Source: Nocardia panacis | GTDB taxonomy: Bacteria; Actinomycetota; Actinomycetes; Mycobacteriales; Mycobacteriaceae | Length of the DNA: 64,000 nt | NCBI RefSeq assembly: GCF_003598715.1 | Contig: NZ_QZFU01000023.1 | Coordinates: forward strand, 434,001-498,000 | Direction of reading: 5' to 3' | Shown here: in pieces, positions 1 through 7,417 of the stretch | Layout of the letters: each line of letters opens with the position of its first letter | Position numbering within the stretch: position 1 is the first letter of the stretch | The notes under the pieces: generated by a model | The model's input: only the letters and a program-made list of their open reading frames with translations | Told to the model about the DNA's origin: nothing | Databases searched by the model: none | Translations under genes and position numbers: made by a program

Positions 1-133
1 AGTTCTTCCCCACCTTGTCGAGGCAGACATACACGGGTTGGTCCTTCGGCCCCTTCGGCGCGGAAGCCGCCGCCGTCACGGGACCGAGAGCGAGCATCGC
101 ACATGCCGATACCAGGCAAACGAAGTATTTCAT
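1..133 (-). CDS. Small exported protein, partial (N-terminus only)
   Basis: The reading frame starts at the ATG complementary to 131-133 and runs off the left edge after 44 codons. It begins MKYFVCLVSACAMLALG and continues through Ala-rich sequence to a likely signal-peptidase site (TAAASA), followed by PKGPKDQPVYVCLDK, so it has a typical Sec signal peptide and a mature part starting near residue 26. A GGAG box lies 5-6 bases before the ATG. The family cannot be identified from this fragment. The frame is short and open-ended, but signal peptide, start codon and ribosome site agree. It is transcribed away from the MFS relic to its right. Confidence 0.6.
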   Translation of the reverse strand, partial: MKYFVCLVSACAMLALGPVTAAASAPKGPKDQPVYVCLDKVGKN

Positions 134-528
134 CGGGCTCCGATCTTCCATCGATGTTCGAACATGAGGCCGTTCGGCCGGACCACCACATTGCGATCCC
201 CGCCCAGATTGCCGACCCGAGGGCACCGGCTCCCGCCTGAATCCGATCTTCGGCTTTCGCAGACTACTTATCGGCCGATACCCCATCGAGAGCGACACGC
301 CGATGATCGGCCGGAACGCTATTGCCGCCGTTTCCGAATTCTGAGCGATCCCACCTCCGAGACCGACAAATCAGAGGTTCCAAGCCCCGCCGACGCGGCG
401 GGCGCCGAATTCCCTTCGGCGCGCACGGACAACCACCGACCAAGCCACTAGAATTGACCGAATCCTCTGTCATCCATGCGAATTGCATTCGCAAATGCCG
501 AACCTCCTGCCGTCACGAGGAATTCGCG
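134..528. other. Stretch without a convincing gene
   Basis: This 395-bp stretch lies between the divergently placed exported protein (left) and the MFS relic (right). Frames that are open here run in dense Arg/Pro-rich low-complexity sequence on both strands and look like shadows. It should hold the promoter of the left-edge gene. A TCGAAC...GTTCGG pair near 157-176 has an 8-base gap instead of the 4 bases of an actinobacterial SOS box, so I do not call it a LexA site. Confidence 0.5.
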
Positions 529-650
529 ATGTTCACGGATCGACTGAAATCCGCACCGCTACTCCCCCTCTATGCCGCAGGATTCGTCACCGCATTCGAA
601 TCCACCGCGGTGGGCGTAGTCCTCGCGGCCCCGCGCATCGGTGCGGGCGT
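529..650 (+). pseudogene. MFS transporter relic, N-terminus only
   Basis: An ATG at 529, preceded by GAGG at 517-520, opens a frame beginning MFTDRLKSAPLLPLYAAGF and then VTAFESTAVGVVLAA. This is the look of the first membrane helix and preceding basic stretch of an actinobacterial MFS permease. After about 40 residues the frame becomes Arg/Pro-rich nonsense, and nothing resembling helices 2-12 follows before lexA. I read it as the surviving 5' end of a deleted gene. The 651-885 interval has no further recognisable coding sequence. A 62-codon minus-strand frame at 674-862 is open but matches nothing I know. Confidence 0.45.
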
Positions 651-885
651 TGGACCGGTCCCGCCCCTCGGCTTCACGCGCTTGGCGGCCACCGCTCCCC
701 CAGATCGCCTCGGCCAAACCATGGGTGCCCACGGAGGTGGGCCGCGAACTCGGCGATGCGGGCGGCCCGCTCCTCGTCGGCGCGATAGCCGCCGGCACGC
801 ACCACGCCCGGCCTTGCCGGCCCTCGCTGTGCTGACACTCTGCTCGCAGGTTTCAGCGCCACCGCCCCACGTCCCCGAACCGACC

Positions 886-1545
886 TCAGATCCGACGCAT
901 GACCGAGACGACCCGCCCGAGAACGACGGCCGCATCACCATCGATCACCCCATAGGCCGGGTTGCGCGGTTCGAGGTAGGTGTGGCCGTTGCGGCGGCGG
1001 TAGACCTTGACGGTGGCCTCGTCATCGATCATGGCCGCGACGATATCGCCGGAGTGCGCCTCGTGCTGTTGGCGGACGACGACCATATCGCCGTCGCAGA
1101 TGGCAGCATCGATCATGGAATCGCCGCGCACCCGCAGCGCGAACACATTGCCGCGCCCGACCAGTTGCCGGGAGAGGGTGAGCACCTCGTCGGCATGCTG
1201 CTCGGCCAGGATCGGAGTGCCCGCGGCGATATCGCCGACCACCGGCACCGGGACCGAATCACTGTCCGCGACGCGGGTTTCGGTCGACCGCAGGAACATC
1301 CGCACATCGATCGGCCGGGACACCGAACCGCTGCGCCGCAGAAATCCCTTCTCCTCCAAGCTGTTCAGATGTTTGGACACTGAGGAGGTGGAGCGCAGAC
1401 CGACCGCATCGCCGATTTCCCTTGTGCTGGGCGGATATCCATACCGGACGACCCAGTCGCGAATGGTCGCGAGAATCCGCTGCTGACGCTGCGAGAGCAC
1501 CGAGGTGTCAAGTTGATCGAAAGGGTCGTGGTCATATCCGGTCAC
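886..1545 (-). CDS. lexA: LexA-type SOS repressor
   Basis: The 219-residue protein has the two-domain LexA layout. Residues about 15-80 form the winged helix (YGYPPSTREIGDAVGL, then STSSVSKHLNSLEEKGFLRR). The C-terminal S24 self-cleavage domain follows, with an Ala108-Gly109 cleavage bond (GDIAAG), nucleophile Ser143 in RGDSM and general-base Lys180 in EATVK. It binds SOS operators and is inactivated by RecA-stimulated self-cleavage. The GTG at 1545 is chosen because homology begins a few residues later and the frame remains open far upstream without sense. No TCGAAC-N4-GTTCGA box is visible in the 130 bp before the start, so autoregulation is not supported here. It could be a second LexA paralogue in this genome. 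Confidence 0.9.
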   Translation of the reverse strand: MTGYDHDPFDQLDTSVLSQRQQRILATIRDWVVRYGYPPSTREIGDAVGLRSTSSVSKHLNSLEEKGFLRRSGSVSRPIDVRMFLRSTETRVADSDSVPVPVVGDIAAGTPILAEQHADEVLTLSRQLVGRGNVFALRVRGDSMIDAAICDGDMVVVRQQHEAHSGDIVAAMIDDEATVKVYRRRNGHTYLEPRNPAYGVIDGDAAVVLGRVVSVMRRI

Positions 1546-1675
1546 CGACGGATGATATCGGCGGGGCCATCGGGCCGACACACGCCGCGCCAGGGACGCC
1601 TCGAAATGCGAGACTCGCCCTGTTGCCGGCAGGATCGGTCGACATTCGAGGTACCGACCCGAGGAGGAATTTTCC

Positions 1676-1906
1676 ATGCGATTGGTCAGGAAAGGTGTTG
1701 TCGGACTACTGTTCGCGACCGCCGCGGTGCTGGCCGCCGGGGCCGCGCACGCCGATACCATGGTCGTCGTGACATCCCAGATGGTCTCCTGCGTGCAGCA
1801 GGCCGGAATAGAGTCACCGCAACTGAGTCTCACCAATGTCGGACGGACCGTCACCGTCTCGGAGTTGCTGTATGAACAGCTCACCGCCAAGGGCTGCCTC
1901 GCCTGA
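1676..1906 (+). CDS. Small exported protein, paralogue 1
   Basis: This is a 76-residue protein. MRLVRKGVVGLLFATAAVLA plus AGAAHA is a clear signal peptide with AHA cleavage near residue 26. The mature part is about 50 residues with two cysteines, one mid-chain (MVSCVQQ) and one near the end (KGCLA), that could form a disulfide. A strong GAGGAGG box sits before the ATG. The next gene (2029-2259) is a paralogue of the same length with the same spacing of features, so this is a tandem duplication. The family function is not known to me. A secreted or envelope-associated role is inferred from the signal peptide only. Confidence 0.8.
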   Translation: MRLVRKGVVGLLFATAAVLAAGAAHADTMVVVTSQMVSCVQQAGIESPQLSLTNVGRTVTVSELLYEQLTAKGCLA

Positions 1907-1911
1907 CGGGC

Positions 1912-1942
1912 CGACATTCGCGGCCGACCGGCGCGAATGTCG
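1912..1942 (+). terminator. Hairpin between the paralogues
   Basis: A perfect 10-bp stem (CGACATTCGC at 1912-1921 with GCGAATGTCG at 1933-1942) encloses an 11-base GC-rich loop six bases after the stop of the first paralogue. There is no U tract, as is common in actinobacteria. It probably ends or attenuates the first transcript. Confidence 0.6.
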
Positions 1943-2028
1943 CGGCTACCGGACCGATCGGCGCCGTGCCGGCAGGATCTGCACCGTAATTTGAAGTACC
2001 CAACTGCGATTCGAAGGAGGACTATCTC

Positions 2029-2259
2029 ATGCGACTCGTCAAGACAGGTGCTTTCGCGGTGCTGCTCGCCGGTGCGTCGGTGATCGGTGCGGGCCTGGCC
2101 CATGCCAATGTGGATATCGAATTGAATGGCGGGACGGTCGCCTGCGCCATGCAGGCCAATATCTCCGCACCCCAACTGACCTTCGAGAGGGTCGGAACCA
2201 GGGTCACCCTTTCCGACTCGCTGGTCAACGAGCTGCTGGGCGCGGGCTGCGACCTCTGA
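2029..2259 (+). CDS. Small exported protein, paralogue 2
   Basis: This 76-residue protein begins MRLVKTGAFAVLLAGASV with cleavage predicted after AHA (GLAHAN). The mature part repeats the pattern of its upstream neighbour: a first Cys in the sequence TVACAMQANISAPQLTFERVG and a last Cys three residues from the end (AGCDL). Compare VSCVQQAGIESPQLSLTNVG in paralogue 1. An AAGGAGG box is placed well before the ATG. The two copies have clearly diverged, which suggests an old duplication kept by selection. Function is unknown; a small disulfide-bonded exported protein is the most that can be said. Confidence 0.8.
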   Translation: MRLVKTGAFAVLLAGASVIGAGLAHANVDIELNGGTVACAMQANISAPQLTFERVGTRVTLSDSLVNELLGAGCDL

Positions 2260-2264
2260 TGACC

Positions 2265-2301
2265 GGGCGGTTGCCCCGGCTGCCTGCCGAGGCAACCGCC
2301 C
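2265..2301. terminator. Bidirectional terminator between converging genes
   Basis: A perfect 11-bp stem (GGGCGGTTGCC at 2265-2275 with GGCAACCGCCC at 2291-2301) has a 15-base loop. It fills the gap between the exported-protein gene ending at 2259 and the TetR gene ending at 2301 from the other strand, and overlaps the TetR stop codon by one base. Confidence 0.75.
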
Positions 2302-2867
2302 TACTTCCGCATCCCGTCCAGCGCCACCGCCAGCAGCCGATCCGCCGCGGCGGGCATCGTCTCGCACGCCACCCCGATCCCGTGCCCGAACCGCAACAGG
2401 TCCCGAGGTTCCAGATCCGCGCGCACCTCCCCGGACTCCTGCGTCGCCCGCAGAATGGCTCCCGCCGCATCGGTCATGATCGTCCGACACAGCATGAAGG
2501 TGTCCGAGTCGTGGTCGATCATCGACTTCAATGTCACCGCGAGACTTCGCCGTTCGATCACCCAGCGCACGTGTTCGTGCATCCACTGATCCAGCGCCGC
2601 TCCCGGCGGGAGTTGTTCGAGTAGTTCGTAGGCGCGCGCGGAGATCCCTTCGATGGCGGATCGATAGACGGCCTCGATGAGCACGTCCCGGCTGGGGAAG
2701 TGACGGTAGAGGGTGCCGGGGCCGACGCCCGCCCGGCGGGCGATCTCGTCCAGCGACCCCAGTTCCGGCCCGCGTTCGGCGAAGACGTCGCGGGCGGCCT
2801 CGAGGATCAGTCCGTAGTTGCGGCGCGCGTCGGCGCGCATCGGCCGGTCCGGCGCTGGTGTGCCCAC
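2301..2867 (-). CDS. TetR-family repressor
   Basis: This is a 188-residue TetR protein. The N-terminal helix-turn-helix is plain (ILEAARDVFAERGPELGSLD, then RAGVGPGTLYRHFPSRDVLI). The remainder is a helical ligand-binding domain of the type found in SbtR-like regulators. It is divergent from the MFS exporter at 2987, and the 119-bp region between them carries three copies of one dyad. By family habit it should repress the exporter and itself until a toxic ligand binds. The ligand is unknown. Confidence 0.88.
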   Translation of the reverse strand: MGTPAPDRPMRADARRNYGLILEAARDVFAERGPELGSLDEIARRAGVGPGTLYRHFPSRDVLIEAVYRSAIEGISARAYELLEQLPPGAALDQWMHEHVRWVIERRSLAVTLKSMIDHDSDTFMLCRTIMTDAAGAILRATQESGEVRADLEPRDLLRFGHGIGVACETMPAAADRLLAVALDGMRK

Positions 2868-2881
2868 ATTTCCTCCAGTGG

Positions 2882-2967
2882 AAACGGATGAACTCTCCGG
2901 TTAGGGTTGCACAAACGGAGATGCTCTCCATATGCTAACCCGGTACAAGCGGAGACTGTCTCCGCTT
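2882..2967. promoter_or_regulatory. Three copies of a 21-bp TetR operator
   Basis: Three 21-bp elements at 2882-2902, 2913-2933 and 2947-2967 share the pattern AARCGGA-N5-TCTCC followed by four variable bases. The third is a perfect dyad: AAGCGGAGAC, one central T, GTCTCCGCTT. The second keeps GGAGA-TGC-TCTCC, and the first keeps CGGA-N7-TCCG. Starts are 31 and 34 bp apart, about three helical turns. They lie between the divergent tetR and MFS starts, so cooperative repression of both promoters is the simplest reading. Confidence 0.75.
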
Positions 2968-2986
2968 ATCGGTTCCTGGAGCATCC

Positions 2987-4414
2987 TTGTCTACCAACAC
3001 CATTCCCGCGGACGTTCGCGCGCCCGCCACCGACCGAATTCGGCCGGGTATCGTGCTGGCCACGCTGCTGACCTGCCAGTTGATGATCGTCCTCGACATC
3101 ACCGTCATGAATGTCGCACTCCCCCGCATCCACACCGACCTGCACTTCAGCACCACCGGGCTGTCCTGGGTGATGAATGCCTACTCGCTGGTCTTCGGGG
3201 GGCTGCTGCTGCTCGGCGGACGCGCGGGCGACCTGTTCGGGCGGCGCACCCTGTTCATCGTGGGGATCACCCTATTCACCCTGGCCTCACTGGTGGGCGG
3301 ACTCGCCCCAACCGCACCGTGGTTGATCGGCGCGCGCATCGCACAGGGCATCGGCGGCGCGATGGCGGGTCCGAGCACCCTCGCGCTGCTCACCACGATC
3401 TTCACCGAGCCCAAGCAGCGAATCCGCGTGCTGGCGCTGTTCTCCGGCATGTCCAGCGCGGGCTTCGCGATCGGGCTCATCATCGGCGGACTGCTGACCG
3501 AGTGGTTCGGTTGGCGCTCGGCGCTTTTCATCAATGTGCCGTTCGGCGCGGCCGCAGCCGTACTCGCCCTGCGCTACCTGCCCGGTTCGGTCCGCCAACC
3601 CGCACGACTCGATCTGCCGGGCGCGTTCACCGCGACGGCGGGTATCGCCACGCTCGTCTACGGCTTCATCCACGCCGCCGCCGACGGTTGGGGCAATACC
3701 ACCACCGTCCTCACACTGGCCATCGGCGCCGCACTGCTGGCCACCTTCCTGACCATCGAATTCCGTACGGCGCAACCACTGCTGCCGTTGCGCCTGTTCG
3801 CCGATCGCACCAGGGCCGCCGCCTACGCCAATATGTTCCTCGGCCCGATGGCGGGTATGTCGATGTTCTTCTTCCTCACCCAGTACCTCCAGGAAGTGCG
3901 CGCAATGAGCGCGCTGGCAACGGGTTTCGCCTTCCTGCCGACGGCTGCGCTGATGTTCGTCATGGTTCGGCTCATCCCGAGGCTGCTGCCCCGCCTCGGC
4001 CCGAAGCCGCTGACGATCACCGGGACCGTCTTGATGGGAACGGGTCTGGCCCTGCTCGCTTTGCTGCGCACCGACACCGGCTACTTCCCCATGCTGTTCG
4101 TGGCCACGGTGCTGCTGGGTTGCGGTCTCGGACTGGCCTTCTCGCCGCTGAACGTGATCATCATGTCGACCGTGCCCGCACAGGACGCGGGTGCGGCGGG
4201 CGGTGCGCTGCAAACGCTGCAGCAAACCGGATCGGCGCTCGGGCTGGCCGTGCTGGTCACCATCTTCGGCACGGCGGCACGGGCGACCACGGGCTCGCCG
4301 GAACAGGTGCTCGTCGGCGGGATCACCGCCGCTTTCACGGCCGCGGTCTGCATCGTCGTGCTGACTTTCCTGGTGGCGCTGACCTTCCCCGGCAAGACCG
4401 CCCGCACCGGTTAG
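2987..4414 (+). CDS. MFS multidrug exporter, DHA2 (EmrB/QacA) type
   Basis: This 475-residue membrane protein has the DHA2 signature: motif D1 in the first helix (LDITVMNVALPRI), motif A in the loop between helices 2 and 3 (GRAGDLFGRR), and a TM5 motif C region near GMSSAGFAIGLIIGGLLTEW. About 14 membrane segments are expected for the family. It should export drugs or hydrophobic compounds using the proton gradient. The TTG at 2987 is preferred because TGGAG lies 7 bases before it and the sequence reads as an MFS N-terminus from there. It is divergent from tetR and controlled through the triple operator. The small SRPBCC gene follows 9 bp later and is probably co-transcribed. Confidence 0.88.
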   Translation: MSTNTIPADVRAPATDRIRPGIVLATLLTCQLMIVLDITVMNVALPRIHTDLHFSTTGLSWVMNAYSLVFGGLLLLGGRAGDLFGRRTLFIVGITLFTLASLVGGLAPTAPWLIGARIAQGIGGAMAGPSTLALLTTIFTEPKQRIRVLALFSGMSSAGFAIGLIIGGLLTEWFGWRSALFINVPFGAAAAVLALRYLPGSVRQPARLDLPGAFTATAGIATLVYGFIHAAADGWGNTTTVLTLAIGAALLATFLTIEFRTAQPLLPLRLFADRTRAAAYANMFLGPMAGMSMFFFLTQYLQEVRAMSALATGFAFLPTAALMFVMVRLIPRLLPRLGPKPLTITGTVLMGTGLALLALLRTDTGYFPMLFVATVLLGCGLGLAFSPLNVIIMSTVPAQDAGAAGGALQTLQQTGSALGLAVLVTIFGTAARATTGSPEQVLVGGITAAFTAAVCIVVLTFLVALTFPGKTARTG

Positions 4415-4423
4415 CATGCGCGA

Positions 4424-4855
4424 GTGGCAAAGCTGAAGGTGTCCGTTGATGTGCCGATCCCGCCCGACGATGCCTGGGCGCATACCGCCAACCTCGCCGC
4501 ACTCGGCGACTGGCTGACCATGCACGAGGCGTGGCGCGGCGCGGTGCCCGATGAGTTGGTCGCCGGAACCCAACTCGTCGGCATCGCCTCGGTCAAGGGC
4601 TTGCGCAATCGGGTCACCTGGACCGTGCAGGCGGCCGAACCCCCGCGCAGGCTGGTGCTGCGCGGCGCGGGCAAGGGCGGCACCAAACTCGGACTCGAAC
4701 TTCTCGTCGCACCCAAGGGTTCCGGCTCGGAGGTCACCGTCGACCTCGAACTCGGCGGCGCACCGCTTTTCGGTCCCATCGGCGCGGGGGTGGCCCGCGC
4801 CGTCAAGGGCGACATCCACCGCTCGCTGGAGAAATTCGTCGCCCGCTACGCCTGA
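4424..4855 (+). CDS. SRPBCC / polyketide-cyclase-like protein
   Basis: This is a 143-residue protein of the START/SRPBCC fold, an alpha/beta helix-grip with a hydrophobic pocket. The start is typical (KLKVSVDVPIPPDDAWAHTA), and the last helix closes the pocket (KGDIHRSLEKFVARYA). Length matches a single-domain member. No catalytic residues can be assigned. Members bind lipids, polyketides or other hydrophobic molecules. The GTG at 4424 lies 9 bp after the MFS stop, so it is likely in the exporter operon and could handle the same hydrophobic substrate; that link is inference. Confidence 0.75.
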   Translation: MAKLKVSVDVPIPPDDAWAHTANLAALGDWLTMHEAWRGAVPDELVAGTQLVGIASVKGLRNRVTWTVQAAEPPRRLVLRGAGKGGTKLGLELLVAPKGSGSEVTVDLELGGAPLFGPIGAGVARAVKGDIHRSLEKFVARYA

Positions 4856-4923
4856 AATTTCCGCGAAACCCGCAAACGTCACATGACAGGACGGTCAGTA
4901 TGCGCATCGCGCAATATTTCGGA

Positions 4924-5709
4924 CTATTGCGGATTCGGTACACCGAGCGGAGTTTCACAGAATAGACCCCCGATAAATGGGGGCATATTCGATGACGCGG
5001 TATCGATATCGGGAGCGAATCGTTCGGCATTATCGGCGCTGCGATAGCCGATCGCTCTGGCCTCGCGCAGTGAGGCGGCGGCGCGGGTATTCGCGGACAC
5101 ACCCCAGATCAACCGGTAGCCGGGGTCCTTCACGGTGAGGCAGGTGTCGAGCAGATGGGCGCAGTCATCGGGTGAGAGCCACAGCGACAGATCGCGCAGG
5201 TTCGAAGGGCGTTCGGCGCAGTGGCCGATGCGCACGCACAGCACGTCCATGCCGAATCGGTGGTGGTAGAGCGCACCCAGCGCCTCGGTCGCCGCCTTGC
5301 TCACCCCGTAGTAGGTATCGGGGCGGGGAAGCGCCTCGGCGGCAATCGGTTCCGGGCCGACCGGCGCGAACCCGACGGCGTGATTGCTGGAGGCGAGTAC
5401 GACACGGGAGACACCCGCGCGCCGCGCCGCCTCCAGGACCGTCCTGGCGCCATCGATATTCACCGCGAGCACCCGCTCCCAGGTGTCCTCGCGACTGATA
5501 CCGCCCAGGTGCACGATGGCGTCCACCTCGACGCAGGCGGCGGCCATCGTCGCCGGATCGGTGAACGAACCGATCACCGTTTCCTCCCCCGCGGCGGGAT
5601 CGGGCACCGGCCGCAGGTCCAGCAGTCGCAGCACCCGATCGGGGCGGGCCAGGCGCGGGCGGACGAGGGCGCCGATACTGCCCGCCGCACCGGTGATGAG
5701 CAGCCGCAT
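4924..5709 (-). CDS. NAD-dependent SDR, uronate-dehydrogenase-like
   Basis: This 261-residue extended short-chain dehydrogenase has the nucleotide-binding start MRLLITGAAGSIGA, an acidic residue at the end of beta-2 (LLDLRP) favouring NAD, Ser in LASSNHAVGF and the active-site pair Tyr134/Lys138 in YYGVSKA. The SSNHAVG stretch, RIGHC and WLSPDDCA further on are the pattern of uronate dehydrogenases (Udh), which oxidise galacturonate or glucuronate to the lactone. Related NAD epimerases are the alternative. A GGGAGG box precedes the ATG. It lies downstream of the second MFS gene on the same strand but behind a strong hairpin, so it may have its own promoter. Confidence 0.75.
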   Translation of the reverse strand: MRLLITGAAGSIGALVRPRLARPDRVLRLLDLRPVPDPAAGEETVIGSFTDPATMAAACVEVDAIVHLGGISREDTWERVLAVNIDGARTVLEAARRAGVSRVVLASSNHAVGFAPVGPEPIAAEALPRPDTYYGVSKAATEALGALYHHRFGMDVLCVRIGHCAERPSNLRDLSLWLSPDDCAHLLDTCLTVKDPGYRLIWGVSANTRAAASLREARAIGYRSADNAERFAPDIDTASSNMPPFIGGLFCETPLGVPNPQ

Positions 5710-5745
5710 GATCGGACCTCCCGAATGATCCGGCGCCGGAACACG

Positions 5746-5781
5746 ATCCGGCGTCCATCGCGAGCGCGATGGACGCCGGAT
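5746..5781 (-). terminator. Strong hairpin behind the second MFS gene
   Basis: A perfect 16-bp stem runs from 5746-5761 to 5766-5781 with a GAGC loop. Read on the minus strand it lies 48 bp after the stop of the MFS gene and about 37 bp before the SDR start. It probably separates the two transcripts. No U tract follows. Confidence 0.75.
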
Positions 5782-5828
5782 ATCCGAACAACCCTAGTGG
5801 GTTGCCGCGAACCCACGCGGAGGTACGC

Positions 5829-7373
5829 CTAAACCATCATGGACGCCTCGGCGTCCTGTATAGGTGTCTTGGGTTTCGAGCGCGGCAGGAAGAACGCCGG
5901 GATCAGCGTCAGGGCGATCAGAACCACCGCGACGACGTAGGTATTTCCGAAGGCCGTCGACGCCTGCTGCAGCCCCGCGTGCAGCATATCCTCGCTGAGC
6001 TTGACGCCCGCCTGCTGCATCTTCGCCGGGTCGTGCTCGTATGCCATGGCGATACCGGCGAATTCGTGATTCTTCAACGCGTTGGTGAGCAGCACGGAGA
6101 AGGTGGCCGTACCGATCGAGCCGCCGGTCTGGTTGATGATGTTCATCAGCGTGGATCCGCGCGCCACCTGGTGATGGGTGAGCGTCTGGATCGCGGCGGT
6201 CATGATCGGCATCATGGTGCAGCCCATACCGAGACCCATGATGAACAGCGCCACCAGGATCAGCGGGTAGGAGGTGTCGGCGTGCAACTGGGTGAAGAAG
6301 GCGACGCCGATGGTGATGACCGCGATACCGGTCATGACGATCTTGCCGGGGCCGATCTTGTCCACCAGGCGCCCCGCGATCGGCATGGTGAGCATCGCAC
6401 CCAGACCCTGCGGCACCAGCAGCAGACCCGCCGACATGGCCGATTCACCGCGCACCTGCTGCAAATACAGCGGAAGCAGCAGGCCGGAGCCGAAGAAGGC
6501 GGCGGCGAACATGATCATGGTGCCTGCCGCGATGCTCACCGAGCGGTTGCGGAACAGGTGCAGGTCGATCAGCGGATGTTCGGTCCGCAGCGCGTGCACC
6601 ACGAACAGTGCCAGCAGCACCACGCCGATGATCGCCGGGATCAGCACCTTCGGCGCGAGCACCTTGCCCTCACCCGGAATCGAGGAGATACCGTAGAGCA
6701 GGGCCGCCAGACCCGGTGAGGCCAGCAGCATGCCGAGCAGATCGAAGGATTCGCGCGGCTCGGGATTGTCCGACGGGAAGATGGTGAAGGCCAGGATGAG
6801 CCCGATGATGCCGAGCGGCACATTGATCAGGAAGATCCACTTCCAGTCGTAGCCGATGAGCCAGCCGCCCAGGATGGGGCCACTGATCGGCCCGAGCAGC
6901 ATGGGCACGCCGAGCACCGCCATAACCCGCCCGATGCGCTGCGGACCCGCGGCGCGCGTCATGATCGTCATACCGAGCGGCATGAGCAGGCCGCCGCCGA
7001 AGCCCTGCAGCACGCGGAATGCGATGAGCGATTCGATATTCCACGCCGTACTGCACAGCGCGGATCCGAGCACGAACAGGGTGATCGCCAGCATGTAGGG
7101 GCGTTTGGTGCCGAATCTGTCGGCGACCCAGCCGCTGAGCGGGATGACCGTGGCCAAGGCCAGGGTGTAGCCGGTCATCGTCCACGCGGCGACGGCGGTG
7201 GTTGTCTGGAAGGTGTCCTGGAAGGTGGGCAGCGCGATGACGACCACGCTGATGTCCAGAATCGACATGATCGAGCCGAGCACGACCACGCCCGCGATCC
7301 TGAGCACCGCGGGGTCTAGTTTGTCGCTCGCCGGGTCCTGTGCCGACGCCGCGCTATCCGGAGGATGTGTCAC
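5829..7373 (-). CDS. MFS exporter, DHA2 type (514 aa)
   Basis: This 514-residue EmrB/QacA-like transporter shows LDISVVVIALPTFQDTF in helix 1, motif A (GWVADRFGTKRPY), and LGGWLIGYDWKWIFLINVPL around helices 5-6, followed by the long hydrophobic second half of a 14-segment protein. It ends in a cytoplasmic tail (FLPRSKPKTPIQD). It is expected to be a proton-driven exporter of drugs or hydrophobic metabolites. It is only distantly similar to the transporter at 2987. It sits downstream of the DapA-type gene on the same strand with a 44-bp gap, so the two may share a transcript, although their functions are not obviously linked. Confidence 0.88.
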   Translation of the reverse strand: MTHPPDSAASAQDPASDKLDPAVLRIAGVVVLGSIMSILDISVVVIALPTFQDTFQTTTAVAAWTMTGYTLALATVIPLSGWVADRFGTKRPYMLAITLFVLGSALCSTAWNIESLIAFRVLQGFGGGLLMPLGMTIMTRAAGPQRIGRVMAVLGVPMLLGPISGPILGGWLIGYDWKWIFLINVPLGIIGLILAFTIFPSDNPEPRESFDLLGMLLASPGLAALLYGISSIPGEGKVLAPKVLIPAIIGVVLLALFVVHALRTEHPLIDLHLFRNRSVSIAAGTMIMFAAAFFGSGLLLPLYLQQVRGESAMSAGLLLVPQGLGAMLTMPIAGRLVDKIGPGKIVMTGIAVITIGVAFFTQLHADTSYPLILVALFIMGLGMGCTMMPIMTAAIQTLTHHQVARGSTLMNIINQTGGSIGTATFSVLLTNALKNHEFAGIAMAYEHDPAKMQQAGVKLSEDMLHAGLQQASTAFGNTYVVAVVLIALTLIPAFFLPRSKPKTPIQDAEASMMV

Positions 7374-7417
7374 CGGTTCAGCCTTACATCACTCCGGCGA
7401 ATTCACCAGTGCATTTT

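Noticed and set aside
157..176. Possible SOS box (TCGAAC ... GTTCGG) upstream of the left-edge gene
   Set aside because: The gap between half-sites is 8 bases rather than the 4 of the actinobacterial LexA site, and one base of the second half differs.
674..862. 62-codon minus-strand frame beside lexA
   Set aside because: Reads somewhat like protein (ADEERAARIAEFAAHLRGHP) but lacks a good ribosome site and a recognisable family; recorded only in the notes on this interval.
886..2931. Very long minus-strand open frame (681 codons) covering lexA and the TetR gene
   Set aside because: Only its C-terminal 219 codons read as LexA; the rest is an Arg-rich shadow of the genes at 1676-2867.
3287..4882. 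531-codon minus-strand frame across the first MFS gene
   Set aside because: Composition is Gly/Arg/His/Gln-rich shadow sequence antisense to a clear transporter; no family resemblance.
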